NCBI GenBank assembly: GCA_007127235.1
Contig: SKZT01000209.1
Location: forward strand, 1-36,902
Reading direction: 5' to 3'
DNA from: Desulfobacteraceae bacterium
Lineage (GTDB): Bacteria > Desulfobacterota > Desulfobacteria > Desulfobacterales > SKZT01
Length of the DNA stretch: 36,902 nucleotides
Shown: positions 25,218 to 32,821 of the stretch, piece by piece
Numbering within the stretch: the first letter of the stretch is position 1
Layout: every line of letters begins with the position of its first letter
Program-made: the position numbers and the translations under genes
Notes under the pieces: model-generated
What the model saw: the letters and a program-made list of their open reading frames with translations, nothing else
Database searches by the model: none
Told to the model about the DNA's origin: nothing

Positions 25218-25334
25218 CCTGTCCGGAAACGCCTATACTCCCTCTCCCTTTGGGGGAAGGCCGGGGTGGGGGTAATTGATATCAAGAGGTTATCTTTCCC
25301 TCCCCCAGCCCCTCCCAGAGGGAGAGGAGTTTCC
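25218..25334. repeat. Dispersed palindromic repeat, family B (copy 2)
   Basis: This second copy of the element at 21995-22106 has about 90% identity by eye and a few extra bases near AAGGCCGGGG. It lies between mltA and the protease gene. Translated in the protease frame it gives LPQPLPEGEE, which shows that the upstream part of that open frame is repeat and not protein. Confidence 0.8.
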
Positions 25335-25371
25335 TCTCCCATTGGGCATAGGCGTTAACCTAAGCAGTGAG

Positions 25372-27618
25372 ATGCAAATGCGACTAAAGTCCCTGTTTAT
25401 TATAATCATTGCTATTTTGTCGATATTTCTCATGCAGGTTGAAATGATGGCAGGAGAAAACCATGAAACAATGCGACCATCCACAGAGGATGACCAATCG
25501 ACCCCCACAAATATATGGGCAATGCGCCTTGCTGAGGGGGTGGAGCCGGAAATAATAGCCCAAAAACACGGCTTGGAATATGTCGGGCCGGTGGGCACGC
25601 TCAAAGGATATCATCTGTTTCGCCTACCCTCCAAAAAAGCCCGGACATTCGAGGATCAGGCCCTTCGCAGGGATCCGGAAATACTCTGGCTGGAACAACA
25701 ATATGAACGGAAACGGTTCAAACGCCTGCCGGCCGATCCCCTTTTTCACGATCAATGGCACCTGAACAATAGCGGTCAATCCGGTGGTACATCCGGCATG
25801 GATGCCAATGTAATTCCCGCATGGAGGTCGGGCTTTTTGGGAAACGATGTTCAAATTGCTATTGTGGACGATGGCCTGCAACACGAACACCCCGATTTTC
25901 AGGGTAATTATGCATCGGAAGACAGTTGGAATTTTAACGACAACATTCCTGATCCCAGCCCGACTGACTCGCGGGATAATCACGGCACCAGAGTTGGTGG
26001 TGTAGCCGCAGCCCGGGATGATGGTTTAACCTGCGGTGTAGGCGTCGCCTATAGGGCAAGCCTTTCCGGTATCCGTCTGATTGCAGGTCCCATCACTGAT
26101 TTCATGGAAGCACAAGCGTTGATTTATAATTATCATAATAACCATATTTTCAACAACAGCTGGGGGCCCCTTGACGATGGTGAACGACTGGATGGCCCAG
26201 ACACGCTCACCCGGCTCGCCCTGGAGGACGGCGTAACAAATGGTCGAGATGGCCTTGGCTCTATCTATGTCTGGGCTGCAGGAAACGGTTTGTCTAACAA
26301 TGACAACGTCAACTATGATGGTTACGCCAACTCCAGATACACCATTGCCGTGGGGGCTGTGGATCATAACGGCAAGCAGGCAAGATACAGTGAGCCGGGA
26401 GCCGCTATGCTAATTACGGCTCCCAGCAGCGGTGATAGAGCAACAATAACCACCACAGACCTGCTGATGCCCTACGGAGATACTTGCACTTCATCTTTTG
26501 GTGGCACCTCTTCATCCGCTCCGCTTTTATCGGGAATTATTGCTCTGATGCTTCAGGCCAATCCCAGCCTCTCATGGCGTGATGTACAGCATATCCTGGT
26601 TAACTCCGCTATCCGCAATGACCCTCAGGATGAAGACTGGAATCAAAATGGGGCAGGAAAATGGATCAACCACAAGTATGGATTCGGGATGGTTGATGCA
26701 GCTCGGGCTTCCAACCTGGCTTCCACATGGACCGGATCCGGTACTACCCGCTCTTTCGATTCCGGAGTGATTTCTGTAAACCAGCCTATTCCTGACGATA
26801 ACCCTGCCGGGGTTTTATCTTCTTTTAACGTTTCAAGGGATCTTATTGTGGAACATGTGGAAGTTATTTTCACTGCCACTCATCCCTGGCGAGGGGATCT
26901 GGAAATCGCACTGACCTCCCCGAACGGTACCCGGAGCATACTGGCTGAAAAGCGATGGGATTATAACCCTGACTACCCCGGCTGGAAGTTTATGTCCGTA
27001 CGTCAGTGGGGCGAACCTTCAGAGGGAATCTGGACTTTACAGGTAGCGGATCTGTGGGAAGATTTTTCAGGCACATTCGACTCCTGGCAACTAATTCTTC
27101 ATGGGACAGAACCCAAAGAGACCGGATCATTGCAGGTAATTATCGAGCCAGAAAAAGCCCGCGCCGAAGGCGCTCAGTGGCGGCGGAGCGGCACAAACAC
27201 CTGGCGTAACAGCCAGGACACGGAAATCAATGTGGCCTCAGGCACCCATACCGTTGAGTTCACCATTATCCCAGGCTGGAATACCCAAAGTAATAAAAAC
27301 GTAACCATTGTTTCGGAAGAAACCTTTGAATTGAATGTTACTTATTGCGAGAACAATACTCAGCACCCAATTTCTGTTTCTTCCGCCGACTCCAATGGTG
27401 CGGTCAAAGGGCAAAACAAATACCTGCACAACACACAGGTCACCTTGAAAGCTATTCCAGGCCGGGGATACATTTTCAGCCACTGGTCCGAAAACGGCCT
27501 TATCGTTCAGGGAGCCAGAGCCACCTACACTTTCCGGGCCACGTCAAATCGCAACCTTGTAGCCCATTTCCGCAGGGTGAACCTGCCCGGAATGTTGCAC
27601 CTTCTGCTGGGTAAATAG
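25372..27618 (+). CDS. Secreted furin/kexin-like serine protease (S8) with P-domain and InlB-type repeat
   Basis: The 748-residue product has a signal peptide (hydrophobic residues 8-22). A pro-region follows that looks like that of eukaryotic convertases and ends in the multibasic RKRFKR at 113-118. The S8 domain has D166 (IVDDG), H204 (DNHGTR), oxyanion N305 (WAAGNG) and S380 (GGTSSSAPL), plus the furin-like NSWGPLDDGERLDGP. A P/Homo-B domain follows (about 455-580, including HPWRGDLEIALTSPNGT). After a linker comes a C-terminal InlB/Flg_new-type repeat (FSHWSENG). I chose ATG 25372 (or 25378) because the open frame from 25276 consists of repeat DNA. It is predicted to be exported and activated by cleavage. 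Its stop is 3 nt from the alr stop on the other strand. Confidence 0.9.
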   Translation: MQMRLKSLFIIIIAILSIFLMQVEMMAGENHETMRPSTEDDQSTPTNIWAMRLAEGVEPEIIAQKHGLEYVGPVGTLKGYHLFRLPSKKARTFEDQALRRDPEILWLEQQYERKRFKRLPADPLFHDQWHLNNSGQSGGTSGMDANVIPAWRSGFLGNDVQIAIVDDGLQHEHPDFQGNYASEDSWNFNDNIPDPSPTDSRDNHGTRVGGVAAARDDGLTCGVGVAYRASLSGIRLIAGPITDFMEAQALIYNYHNNHIFNNSWGPLDDGERLDGPDTLTRLALEDGVTNGRDGLGSIYVWAAGNGLSNNDNVNYDGYANSRYTIAVGAVDHNGKQARYSEPGAAMLITAPSSGDRATITTTDLLMPYGDTCTSSFGGTSSSAPLLSGIIALMLQANPSLSWRDVQHILVNSAIRNDPQDEDWNQNGAGKWINHKYGFGMVDAARASNLASTWTGSGTTRSFDSGVISVNQPIPDDNPAGVLSSFNVSRDLIVEHVEVIFTATHPWRGDLEIALTSPNGTRSILAEKRWDYNPDYPGWKFMSVRQWGEPSEGIWTLQVADLWEDFSGTFDSWQLILHGTEPKETGSLQVIIEPEKARAEGAQWRRSGTNTWRNSQDTEINVASGTHTVEFTIIPGWNTQSNKNVTIVSEETFELNVTYCENNTQHPISVSSADSNGAVKGQNKYLHNTQVTLKAIPGRGYIFSHWSENGLIVQGARATYTFRATSNRNLVAHFRRVNLPGMLHLLLGK

Positions 27619-27621
27619 TTG

Positions 27622-28788
27622 TTAAATCAGGTGTTTATAAATTCGTGGCACCCGCGCGCTAATAGTGGACACGACTTCGTAGTTGATGGTGTTGAGCAGT
27701 CTGGCTATTTCATCCACATGGATAGATTCGCCGTTTTGATTGCCAAAGATTACGACTTCGTCTCCCACCATTACCTGGGGAATATGCCCAACATCCAGCA
27801 TGGTAAGGTCCATACAGACCCTGCCGGTTACAGGTGCTCTTTTGCCATGTACCAGCATGTACCCACAGGAAGACAGCAGGCGATTGAAGCCATCGGCATA
27901 TCCTGCCGACACCGTGGCAATGGTGGTGGATTTTCGGGTCCGGTAAGTATGGCCATAGCTTATACAAAATTGAGCAGGCACCCTTTTAACCTGGATTACC
28001 CTCGCTTTAAAAGCCATGGCGGGTATCAAGTCAGCCTTGCTTTTATCGACTTCATCAGAGGCATAAAGGCCATAAATGGAAATACCCGGACGAACAAGAT
28101 CCAGATGGGTTTCGGGATGTTCCATGACCGCAGCACTGTTGGCAGCGTGGTGCACCTGAAATCCGATCCCGTTTTTTGATAAGCGGTCAATAAAGTCCGT
28201 GAAAATTGCAAACTGTTTTCCGGTGCTGGTCTTATCGGCACTGTCGGCCATGGCAAAATGCGTCATGATGCCTTCCGGAACAATTCCCCGAAGCCCCACA
28301 ATGGATTTTATCTGCTCCAAAGAGCTTTGGGTCATATTAAAATCAGCGCAGGATATTTGTCCGCGGTCTGTTAGCAGGCCAAGCCGCCCCATGCCGGTAT
28401 CAACCTTAATATGAATTTTAATTTTTTTTCCCAGGGCTACGCCTATTTGAGAGAGCGCGGAAGCACATTGGGAGGAAAATACGCTTTGGGTCAAATTATA
28501 TTGAAGCAGGTTTTCAGCCATGGATACAGGTGTGTAGCCCAAAACCTGGATGGGTGCATCTACGGCAGCCTTTCTCAGGGCTATGGCTTCGTCTATTCTG
28601 GCAACGCCCAACGATTCGGCACCCGCAGAAAGGGAGGCACGTGCTACATTTTCTGCCCCGTGCCCATATCCATCAGCTTTAACCACAGCCATCAATTTTG
28701 CTTTGGGGTTGCATATATTCCGAAGCTGAGAAACATTATGTGCTATGGCTTTAAGATCAATTTCCGCCCAAATTAAGGGATTTTTCAA
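27622..28788 (-). CDS. alr: Alanine racemase
   Basis: This 388-residue PLP enzyme has the fold-type III signature VVKADGYGHG with the PLP Lys at K37 and the catalytic Tyr at Y278 in CISYGHTY. It interconverts L- and D-alanine for peptidoglycan synthesis. The start codon is TTG (28786-28788), supported by GGAGG 8 nt upstream and by family alignment beginning at WAEIDL. It lies 15 nt after the stop of the CoA-transferase/GNAT gene, so the two are probably co-transcribed. It converges with the protease gene with only 3 nt between stops. Confidence 0.95.
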   Translation of the reverse strand: MKNPLIWAEIDLKAIAHNVSQLRNICNPKAKLMAVVKADGYGHGAENVARASLSAGAESLGVARIDEAIALRKAAVDAPIQVLGYTPVSMAENLLQYNLTQSVFSSQCASALSQIGVALGKKIKIHIKVDTGMGRLGLLTDRGQISCADFNMTQSSLEQIKSIVGLRGIVPEGIMTHFAMADSADKTSTGKQFAIFTDFIDRLSKNGIGFQVHHAANSAAVMEHPETHLDLVRPGISIYGLYASDEVDKSKADLIPAMAFKARVIQVKRVPAQFCISYGHTYRTRKSTTIATVSAGYADGFNRLLSSCGYMLVHGKRAPVTGRVCMDLTMLDVGHIPQVMVGDEVVIFGNQNGESIHVDEIARLLNTINYEVVSTISARVPRIYKHLI

Positions 28789-28803
28789 ACCAGGGCCTCC
28801 GAT

Positions 28804-30702
28804 TTAATCCTTCTTAAACGAGATTTTCAGATAATAGACACCATTTTCAAGCTTGAAATTAACAATTTGGCCGCTTTTTTCAAAAACTTTGATCATCGCT
28901 TTATTAGAGGCAAGTATATCGGCTTTAAAACCTTTAATACCCTGCTGTCTGGCTGTTCGCACCAGGATTTTGTACATATAACCCGCTATTCCAAGGTTTT
29001 GATATTTTTCATCCACCAGAAACGCCACATCTGCATATCCACTGTTTTTTTCCCTGACAAAGCGTGCTTCGGCAATAATTTGTCCGTTTCCCGGTTCTCC
29101 GATAAGTCCCACAACAGAGATGGAATTGGAATAATCAATGTTGACATATTCCTGCATCCGGGCATGGGGCATGGTTTTAATAGGAGAAAAATACCGGGCA
29201 TATACCGCTTCATCGGAAAAACGGTAAAAAAGCCGCCGCATCTGCTCTTCATCCGAAGGTTTTATGGCCCTGAATCTGACTTTCAGATTGTTTTCGAAAA
29301 TATGTGATGAAGCAATTTCCGACGGATATAGATGAGCGCTTTCCGGAATAAAAATCTGGTCCTGGAAAATAATTCTTGCAGCCTTGGCCTGATCCAGCAG
29401 TTTTTCCCGGTCGTCCGGATGAGCCAATTCAATAAGGGTCTGTGCCCTCTCCCGTATGGTTTTTCCACCAAGCTCAGCCGAACCATATTCTGTTATAACC
29501 ATATCGACAGATTCTCTGAGTGTAAATAAATTGGGATAACCCTCAACATTTAACACAATGTTGGAAACACCCTCGAGATTTCTGCTGGGAAGAGCGAAAA
29601 TAGATATACCTCCTCTTGAAAGTTCAGCTCCGTTTACGAGATTCATGGTCTCTCCGGGACCTGCGGAAACATTTCTTTTTCCTGTATGCAAGGCGATTCG
29701 GCCGGTTAAATCCACCTTCCGCGCCGGCAATATTGCCGCAAAATCAGGATTTCGGCCAATATTGATCGGATTGGACACATTGTCTATTGCCTGAAACTCC
29801 ACCAAAGGATTTCTATCCAGCCATTGAAAAAGCTCCCTGGTACCCATGGCATAAGAAGTCAGAGATTTGCCCCTGAAAATATTTTTATTTTGATTGGTTA
29901 CTGCGCCGCTTTGAATCAGCTCCATGAGGGCATCGGTAAAAACGGGAGAATGAATACCCAAATGGCGCTTGTCCGCCAGAAACTTTCCCAGGGCTTCAAA
30001 CAAGGGATCGATTAAAAAAGCCAGGCAACTACAATCTTCTATTCTTGAAGCAACATTAGCAGCCACCTTTTCATAAACAGCATCTGTTGGCCAACGCTCC
30101 AAAATAATGGGTTTTTCCTCGGCTTCTACAAGATAGTCAAATTCGGAAATATGTACAAAGGTGTCCCCAAAAGTAAAGGGCGTGTCAGAATTGATCTCTC
30201 CAATAACCCAACGGGCCCGATTCATGGCATAACGCGCCACATCCACAGACACACCAAGGCTGCAATACCCATCTTCATTGGGAGGCGTTATCTGGATCAA
30301 AACCACATCCACATGAATTATTCCACTCTGTATATACCGGTGTATCTGTGAAAACCGGCAGGGTATAAGGTCAACCCGGCCCGCGGTAATTTCTTCACTG
30401 GCAACCCATCCTGAAAAGAACGTTTTCAGCCGGAATTTTTGTGAAACGGGCGGTGCAATCCCCTCCCCGGATATGGCTTCACCGAAGCTCAACAACTGAA
30501 TTAATTCCAGGTCCTGAAGGTTAGCCGCCCTGGAGCTCATGAGATGTTTTATCAGCGTTCCGGGTTCTCCCCCGCCGGTTCCCAAAAAGATGCTCATCCC
30601 CGGCTCAATTTCTTCAAAAGCCTCTTCCGGAGTTACAATTCGTTTCCGCCATTCTTCCTGAGGCACCAACCGCAACTTTTTAACCCTTTTTAATATGCCC
30701 AT
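28804..30702 (-). CDS. Acetyl-CoA hydrolase/transferase-like protein fused to a GNAT acetyltransferase
   Basis: The protein of 632 residues (from ATG 30702) has an N-terminal acetyl-CoA hydrolase/CoA-transferase module (about 20-460; GTGGGEPGTLIKHL near 41-54, NEDGYCSLG near 142-150). A C-terminal GNAT domain follows (about 475-632; VDEKYQNLGIAGYMYK is the acetyl-CoA loop). In 4-hydroxybutyrate CoA-transferases the GIHTE-like motif supplies the catalytic Glu; here it reads GIHSP (H251-S252-P253), so that Glu is missing. Similar fusions are annotated as bifunctional proteins, but the architecture also parallels Pat-type protein acetyltransferases. Possible starts are TTG 30711, GTG 30708 and ATG 30702, none with a good ribosome site. 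alr follows in the same operon. Confidence 0.88.
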   Translation of the reverse strand: MGILKRVKKLRLVPQEEWRKRIVTPEEAFEEIEPGMSIFLGTGGGEPGTLIKHLMSSRAANLQDLELIQLLSFGEAISGEGIAPPVSQKFRLKTFFSGWVASEEITAGRVDLIPCRFSQIHRYIQSGIIHVDVVLIQITPPNEDGYCSLGVSVDVARYAMNRARWVIGEINSDTPFTFGDTFVHISEFDYLVEAEEKPIILERWPTDAVYEKVAANVASRIEDCSCLAFLIDPLFEALGKFLADKRHLGIHSPVFTDALMELIQSGAVTNQNKNIFRGKSLTSYAMGTRELFQWLDRNPLVEFQAIDNVSNPINIGRNPDFAAILPARKVDLTGRIALHTGKRNVSAGPGETMNLVNGAELSRGGISIFALPSRNLEGVSNIVLNVEGYPNLFTLRESVDMVITEYGSAELGGKTIRERAQTLIELAHPDDREKLLDQAKAARIIFQDQIFIPESAHLYPSEIASSHIFENNLKVRFRAIKPSDEEQMRRLFYRFSDEAVYARYFSPIKTMPHARMQEYVNIDYSNSISVVGLIGEPGNGQIIAEARFVREKNSGYADVAFLVDEKYQNLGIAGYMYKILVRTARQQGIKGFKADILASNKAMIKVFEKSGQIVNFKLENGVYYLKISFKKD

Positions 30703-30736
30703 AATCACCAATTTTCATATGCTCATATTCACCAAT
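30693..30736. repeat. 20-bp direct duplication at the start of the CoA-transferase/GNAT gene
   Basis: The segments 30693-30712 and 30717-30736 match at 18 of 20 positions. Each contains, on the minus strand, ATTGGTGA followed by an ATG. The upstream copy would encode only Met-Ser-Ile before a TGA, so the translation-start region appears to be duplicated. Confidence 0.6.
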
Positions 30737-31067
30737 TAAACATTCTGATAATAGCGGAGGCCGATGTGTATGGCAAGAAAAGATACAGCCAAAAGCCAAC
30801 GCACTGGCCATAAGGGGCAGTAAGGATGAGCCGAGGTGATGATGGATTGGCTGTGCCGGGTAAGGGTCATGGCAGAGCGCTGAAAATTATGGTCACAGAG
30901 CATCTTATTCCGCTTTAACATCCGGTCGATTGAGACCTGGTTTTTTCAGCGGTTCATTAGCCGTTCTTTTTTACCTCTTTCACGTGTTTTTTTCCACAGC
31001 CACCCATTGACAAAATATGCATAACTTGATAAATCTATGCATAACAATAAGGATAAAGAGGTCAACA
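30737..31067. other. Intergenic region between the GNAT fusion gene and vapB
   Basis: This stretch of 331 nt has no credible gene. It shares GGCCATAAG and CAGTAAGGATG (30806-30828) with the left edge of the window (23-59), a possible degraded dispersed repeat. The right end carries the vapBC promoter and operator. Confidence 0.5.
31007..31045 (+). promoter_or_regulatory. vapBC promoter with direct-repeat operator
   Basis: TTGACA (31007-31012) is followed after 17 bp by TAAATC (31030-31035). The word TATGCATAAC occurs at 31016-31025 and again at 31036-31045, exactly 20 bp apart, flanking the -10. Each copy contains the palindrome TATGCATA. This is the geometry expected for cooperative binding of VapB or VapBC on one DNA face. 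The -10 match is only moderate. Confidence 0.6.
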
Positions 31068-31271
31068 ATGAGAACAACTCTTGATTTACCTGAAGAATTA
31101 TTAAATGAGGCTATGAAGGTTACCGGCATAAACACAAAAACCAAGGTCATTATCACAGCACTGGAAGACTTGATCAGAAAATCAAAAATTTCGGAGTTGA
31201 AGCAATTTAAAGGAACCGTCGATTTAACCATTGATTTAAATGATCTCAGAGGGCGTCATTGCCGGTATTAG
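31068..31271 (+). CDS. vapB: VapB-type antitoxin
   Basis: The protein has 67 residues. The N-terminal MRTTLDLPEELLNEAMKVTG is the pattern of VapB ribbon-helix-helix antitoxins, and the rest is a charged toxin-binding tail. I start at ATG 31068 with AGAGG 6 nt upstream; an earlier frame start at 31017 lies inside the promoter. It overlaps vapC by 13 nt. VapB proteins neutralise the VapC nuclease and bind their own promoter; a matching operator is visible upstream. Confidence 0.88.
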   Translation: MRTTLDLPEELLNEAMKVTGINTKTKVIITALEDLIRKSKISELKQFKGTVDLTIDLNDLRGRHCRY

Positions 31272-31639
31272 TTGATACCTCAATATGGGTTGATTATTTC
31301 AGAAGCGGTCACAATTCCGAAAAACTTGATTTCCTGATCGATGAAAATCTTATCGTAATAAATGATCTGATTTTAGCGGAGCTGATTCCATTTCTAAAGA
31401 TACGCAATCAAAGAAAAATAGTTAGTTTATTGCAAAGTATCAAAAGGTTGGATTTGACTGTAAATTGGAACCAAATCATCGAGTATCAATACAAATGCCT
31501 CAAAAACGGATTGAATGGTATTGGGATACCAGATTTGATAATTGCCCAAAACGCAAAACAGAACCATAGCAGAATATACTCTTTGGACAATCATTTTAGC
31601 TTGATGAAAGATATTCTGAATATTAGGGTAGAAAAATAA
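31259..31639 (+). CDS. vapC: VapC-type PIN-domain toxin ribonuclease
   Basis: The 126-residue PIN-domain protein has the four acidic positions expected for Mg-dependent RNase activity: D6 (VDTSIW), E41 (LAELIPF), D92 (PDLIIA) and D110 (SLDNHF). VapC toxins usually cleave tRNA or rRNA; the target here is unknown. The start is TTG within the last codons of vapB, so its synthesis depends on antitoxin translation. All active-site residues are intact, so the toxin should be functional. Confidence 0.9.
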   Translation: MPVLVDTSIWVDYFRSGHNSEKLDFLIDENLIVINDLILAELIPFLKIRNQRKIVSLLQSIKRLDLTVNWNQIIEYQYKCLKNGLNGIGIPDLIIAQNAKQNHSRIYSLDNHFSLMKDILNIRVEK

Positions 31640-31936
31640 TTCCTGATTATAACGCATTTGGGGATGATTGGTTAAGTGAATAGGTGATCACAAAGGTTTT
31701 TTCCTTTGCCAAAAAGGCGTTTTGTGGTCCCCCCCTTTGAAAACCGGGCTTTACGCACACTTGACACAGTTTAGGTATTTGTCGTTTTCAATCAGATCGT
31801 GGCAACGAGGTTGCAAAAGATGATTGCAAACGTTTCCCCCTGTCACCCATTTTACTGAAATGGCCCGGCTTGCAGCCGGCTGCCAAAGTATAACTTTGGC
31901 ACTCCAGCTTCACAGATTCTTCGTTTTTTTGAGAAG
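31640..31936. other. Intergenic region between vapC and the ferredoxin gene
   Basis: A stretch of 297 nt where vapC and the ferredoxin gene converge. It contains the family A repeat at 31862-31906. The rest has a C-run (31729-31735) and no convincing ORF or RNA gene. Confidence 0.5.
31862..31906 (-). repeat. Dispersed palindromic repeat, family A (copy 2)
   Basis: Read on the minus strand, this has GGAGTGCCAAAGTTATACTT, then GGCAGCCGGCTGCAAGCCGG, matching 6728-6771. The GCCAAAGT/ACTTTGGC hairpin shows a compensating change against GCGAAAGT/ACTTTCGC in copy 1, so the paired structure is kept. It lies downstream of both convergent genes. Confidence 0.7.
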
Positions 31937-32686
31937 TTAATGAATTTTTTTACGTTCCACAATTTGTCCTTTTGTACCGATCACCACTTCTTCCATGGGG
32001 ATTTTTTTCCCTGCCTTTTCCATCCCTTTCCGAACGATCATTGGAAGTGCCGAGCAGCAGGGAACTTCCATGATGACCGAGGTAATACTTTTGAGCCCGG
32101 CCATTTGGCATATTTGCGCAAATTTATCGATATAGGCCTCAACATTATCTAATTTGGGACATCCCATCATCACGGCTTTTCCCTTAAGAAAATCCTGATG
32201 AAAATTGGCATAGGCCAGAGGCGCACAATCGGCCACCACCAAAAGGTCAGCACCTTTTAAAAATGGTGCTTTTGCGGGTACCAGCATGATTTGAACCGGC
32301 CAGTGCGCCAACTGTGACCGGCTTTCCGAAACCATACCCATGTCCTCTGCTCTTTGCTCAGTGTGTTTAGTGTTAAACCTTTGAATTTGAGCCGATGGAC
32401 AGCCGGTATGGATAAAATCGCCATCCCGTCCGCCTTTTTCCTTCTCGGCAAGATATTCTTCTACCGCAGCTTCGTCAAATTCTTCAGCTTCACGTTCTAT
32501 AATTCGAAGCGCTCCCGTGGGGCAATCCCCGAGACAGGCTCCAAGGCCGTCACAAAGCCGATCCCTGACTACCCGAGCTTTGCCGTTTTCAATTACCAGA
32601 GCACCCTCTGCGCAAGCCGGAACACAATTGCCACAACCATCACAGAGTTCTTCGTCGATTTCAACTATTTTTCTCTTTACGTTCAT
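31937..32686 (-). CDS. Two-cluster ferredoxin-type protein with extra C-terminal domain
   Basis: This protein of 249 residues has cluster I ligands C15, C18, C21 and C25 in the normal CxxCxxCxxxC pattern. In cluster II, C45, C51 and C55 are present, but the second Cys is Leu48 (CDGLGAC). That would leave three ligands, as in [3Fe-4S] sites of 7Fe ferredoxins (inferred). The rest (about 100-249) holds Cys residues in MGCPK and EVPCCS and may bind another cofactor or partner. I start at ATG 32684-32686 with AGGTGA upstream; the longer frame to 32776 runs through a palindrome. It lies downstream of the HD and hcp genes on the same strand. The exact function is unknown; electron transfer is likely. 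Confidence 0.82.
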   Translation of the reverse strand: MNVKRKIVEIDEELCDGCGNCVPACAEGALVIENGKARVVRDRLCDGLGACLGDCPTGALRIIEREAEEFDEAAVEEYLAEKEKGGRDGDFIHTGCPSAQIQRFNTKHTEQRAEDMGMVSESRSQLAHWPVQIMLVPAKAPFLKGADLLVVADCAPLAYANFHQDFLKGKAVMMGCPKLDNVEAYIDKFAQICQMAGLKSITSVIMEVPCCSALPMIVRKGMEKAGKKIPMEEVVIGTKGQIVERKKIH

Positions 32687-32733
32687 GATTTCACCTAAAT
32701 TTAAAATTCCTGCGCCATGCGCGTGATTTATGG

Positions 32734-32792
32734 AAGGAGTGCAAAAGCTGTGATTTTGCATCTTTTGCGAAAGCACAGCTTTTGCACTCCTT
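32734..32792. repeat. Long perfect palindrome, family A-like
   Basis: The 19-bp arms are exact inverted copies (32734-32752 AAGGAGTGCAAAAGCTGTG, 32774-32792), with a 21-nt loop holding CTTTTGCGAAAG. The GGAGTGC.AAAG core is shared with the family A repeats. It lies between the HD and ferredoxin genes and would form a strong hairpin in their transcript. Confidence 0.75.
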
Positions 32793-32821
32793 ACCTTTGA
32801 AAATTATTTTTCTGAAAAATC

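Noticed and set aside
25276-25371. N-terminal extension of the protease
   Set aside because: It is translated family B repeat DNA (LPQPLPEGEE) and lies before a normal signal peptide.
27619-28179. 186-codon plus-strand frame opposite alr
   Set aside because: It lies fully within alr, which has intact PLP and catalytic residues; the frame has no ribosome site or domain.
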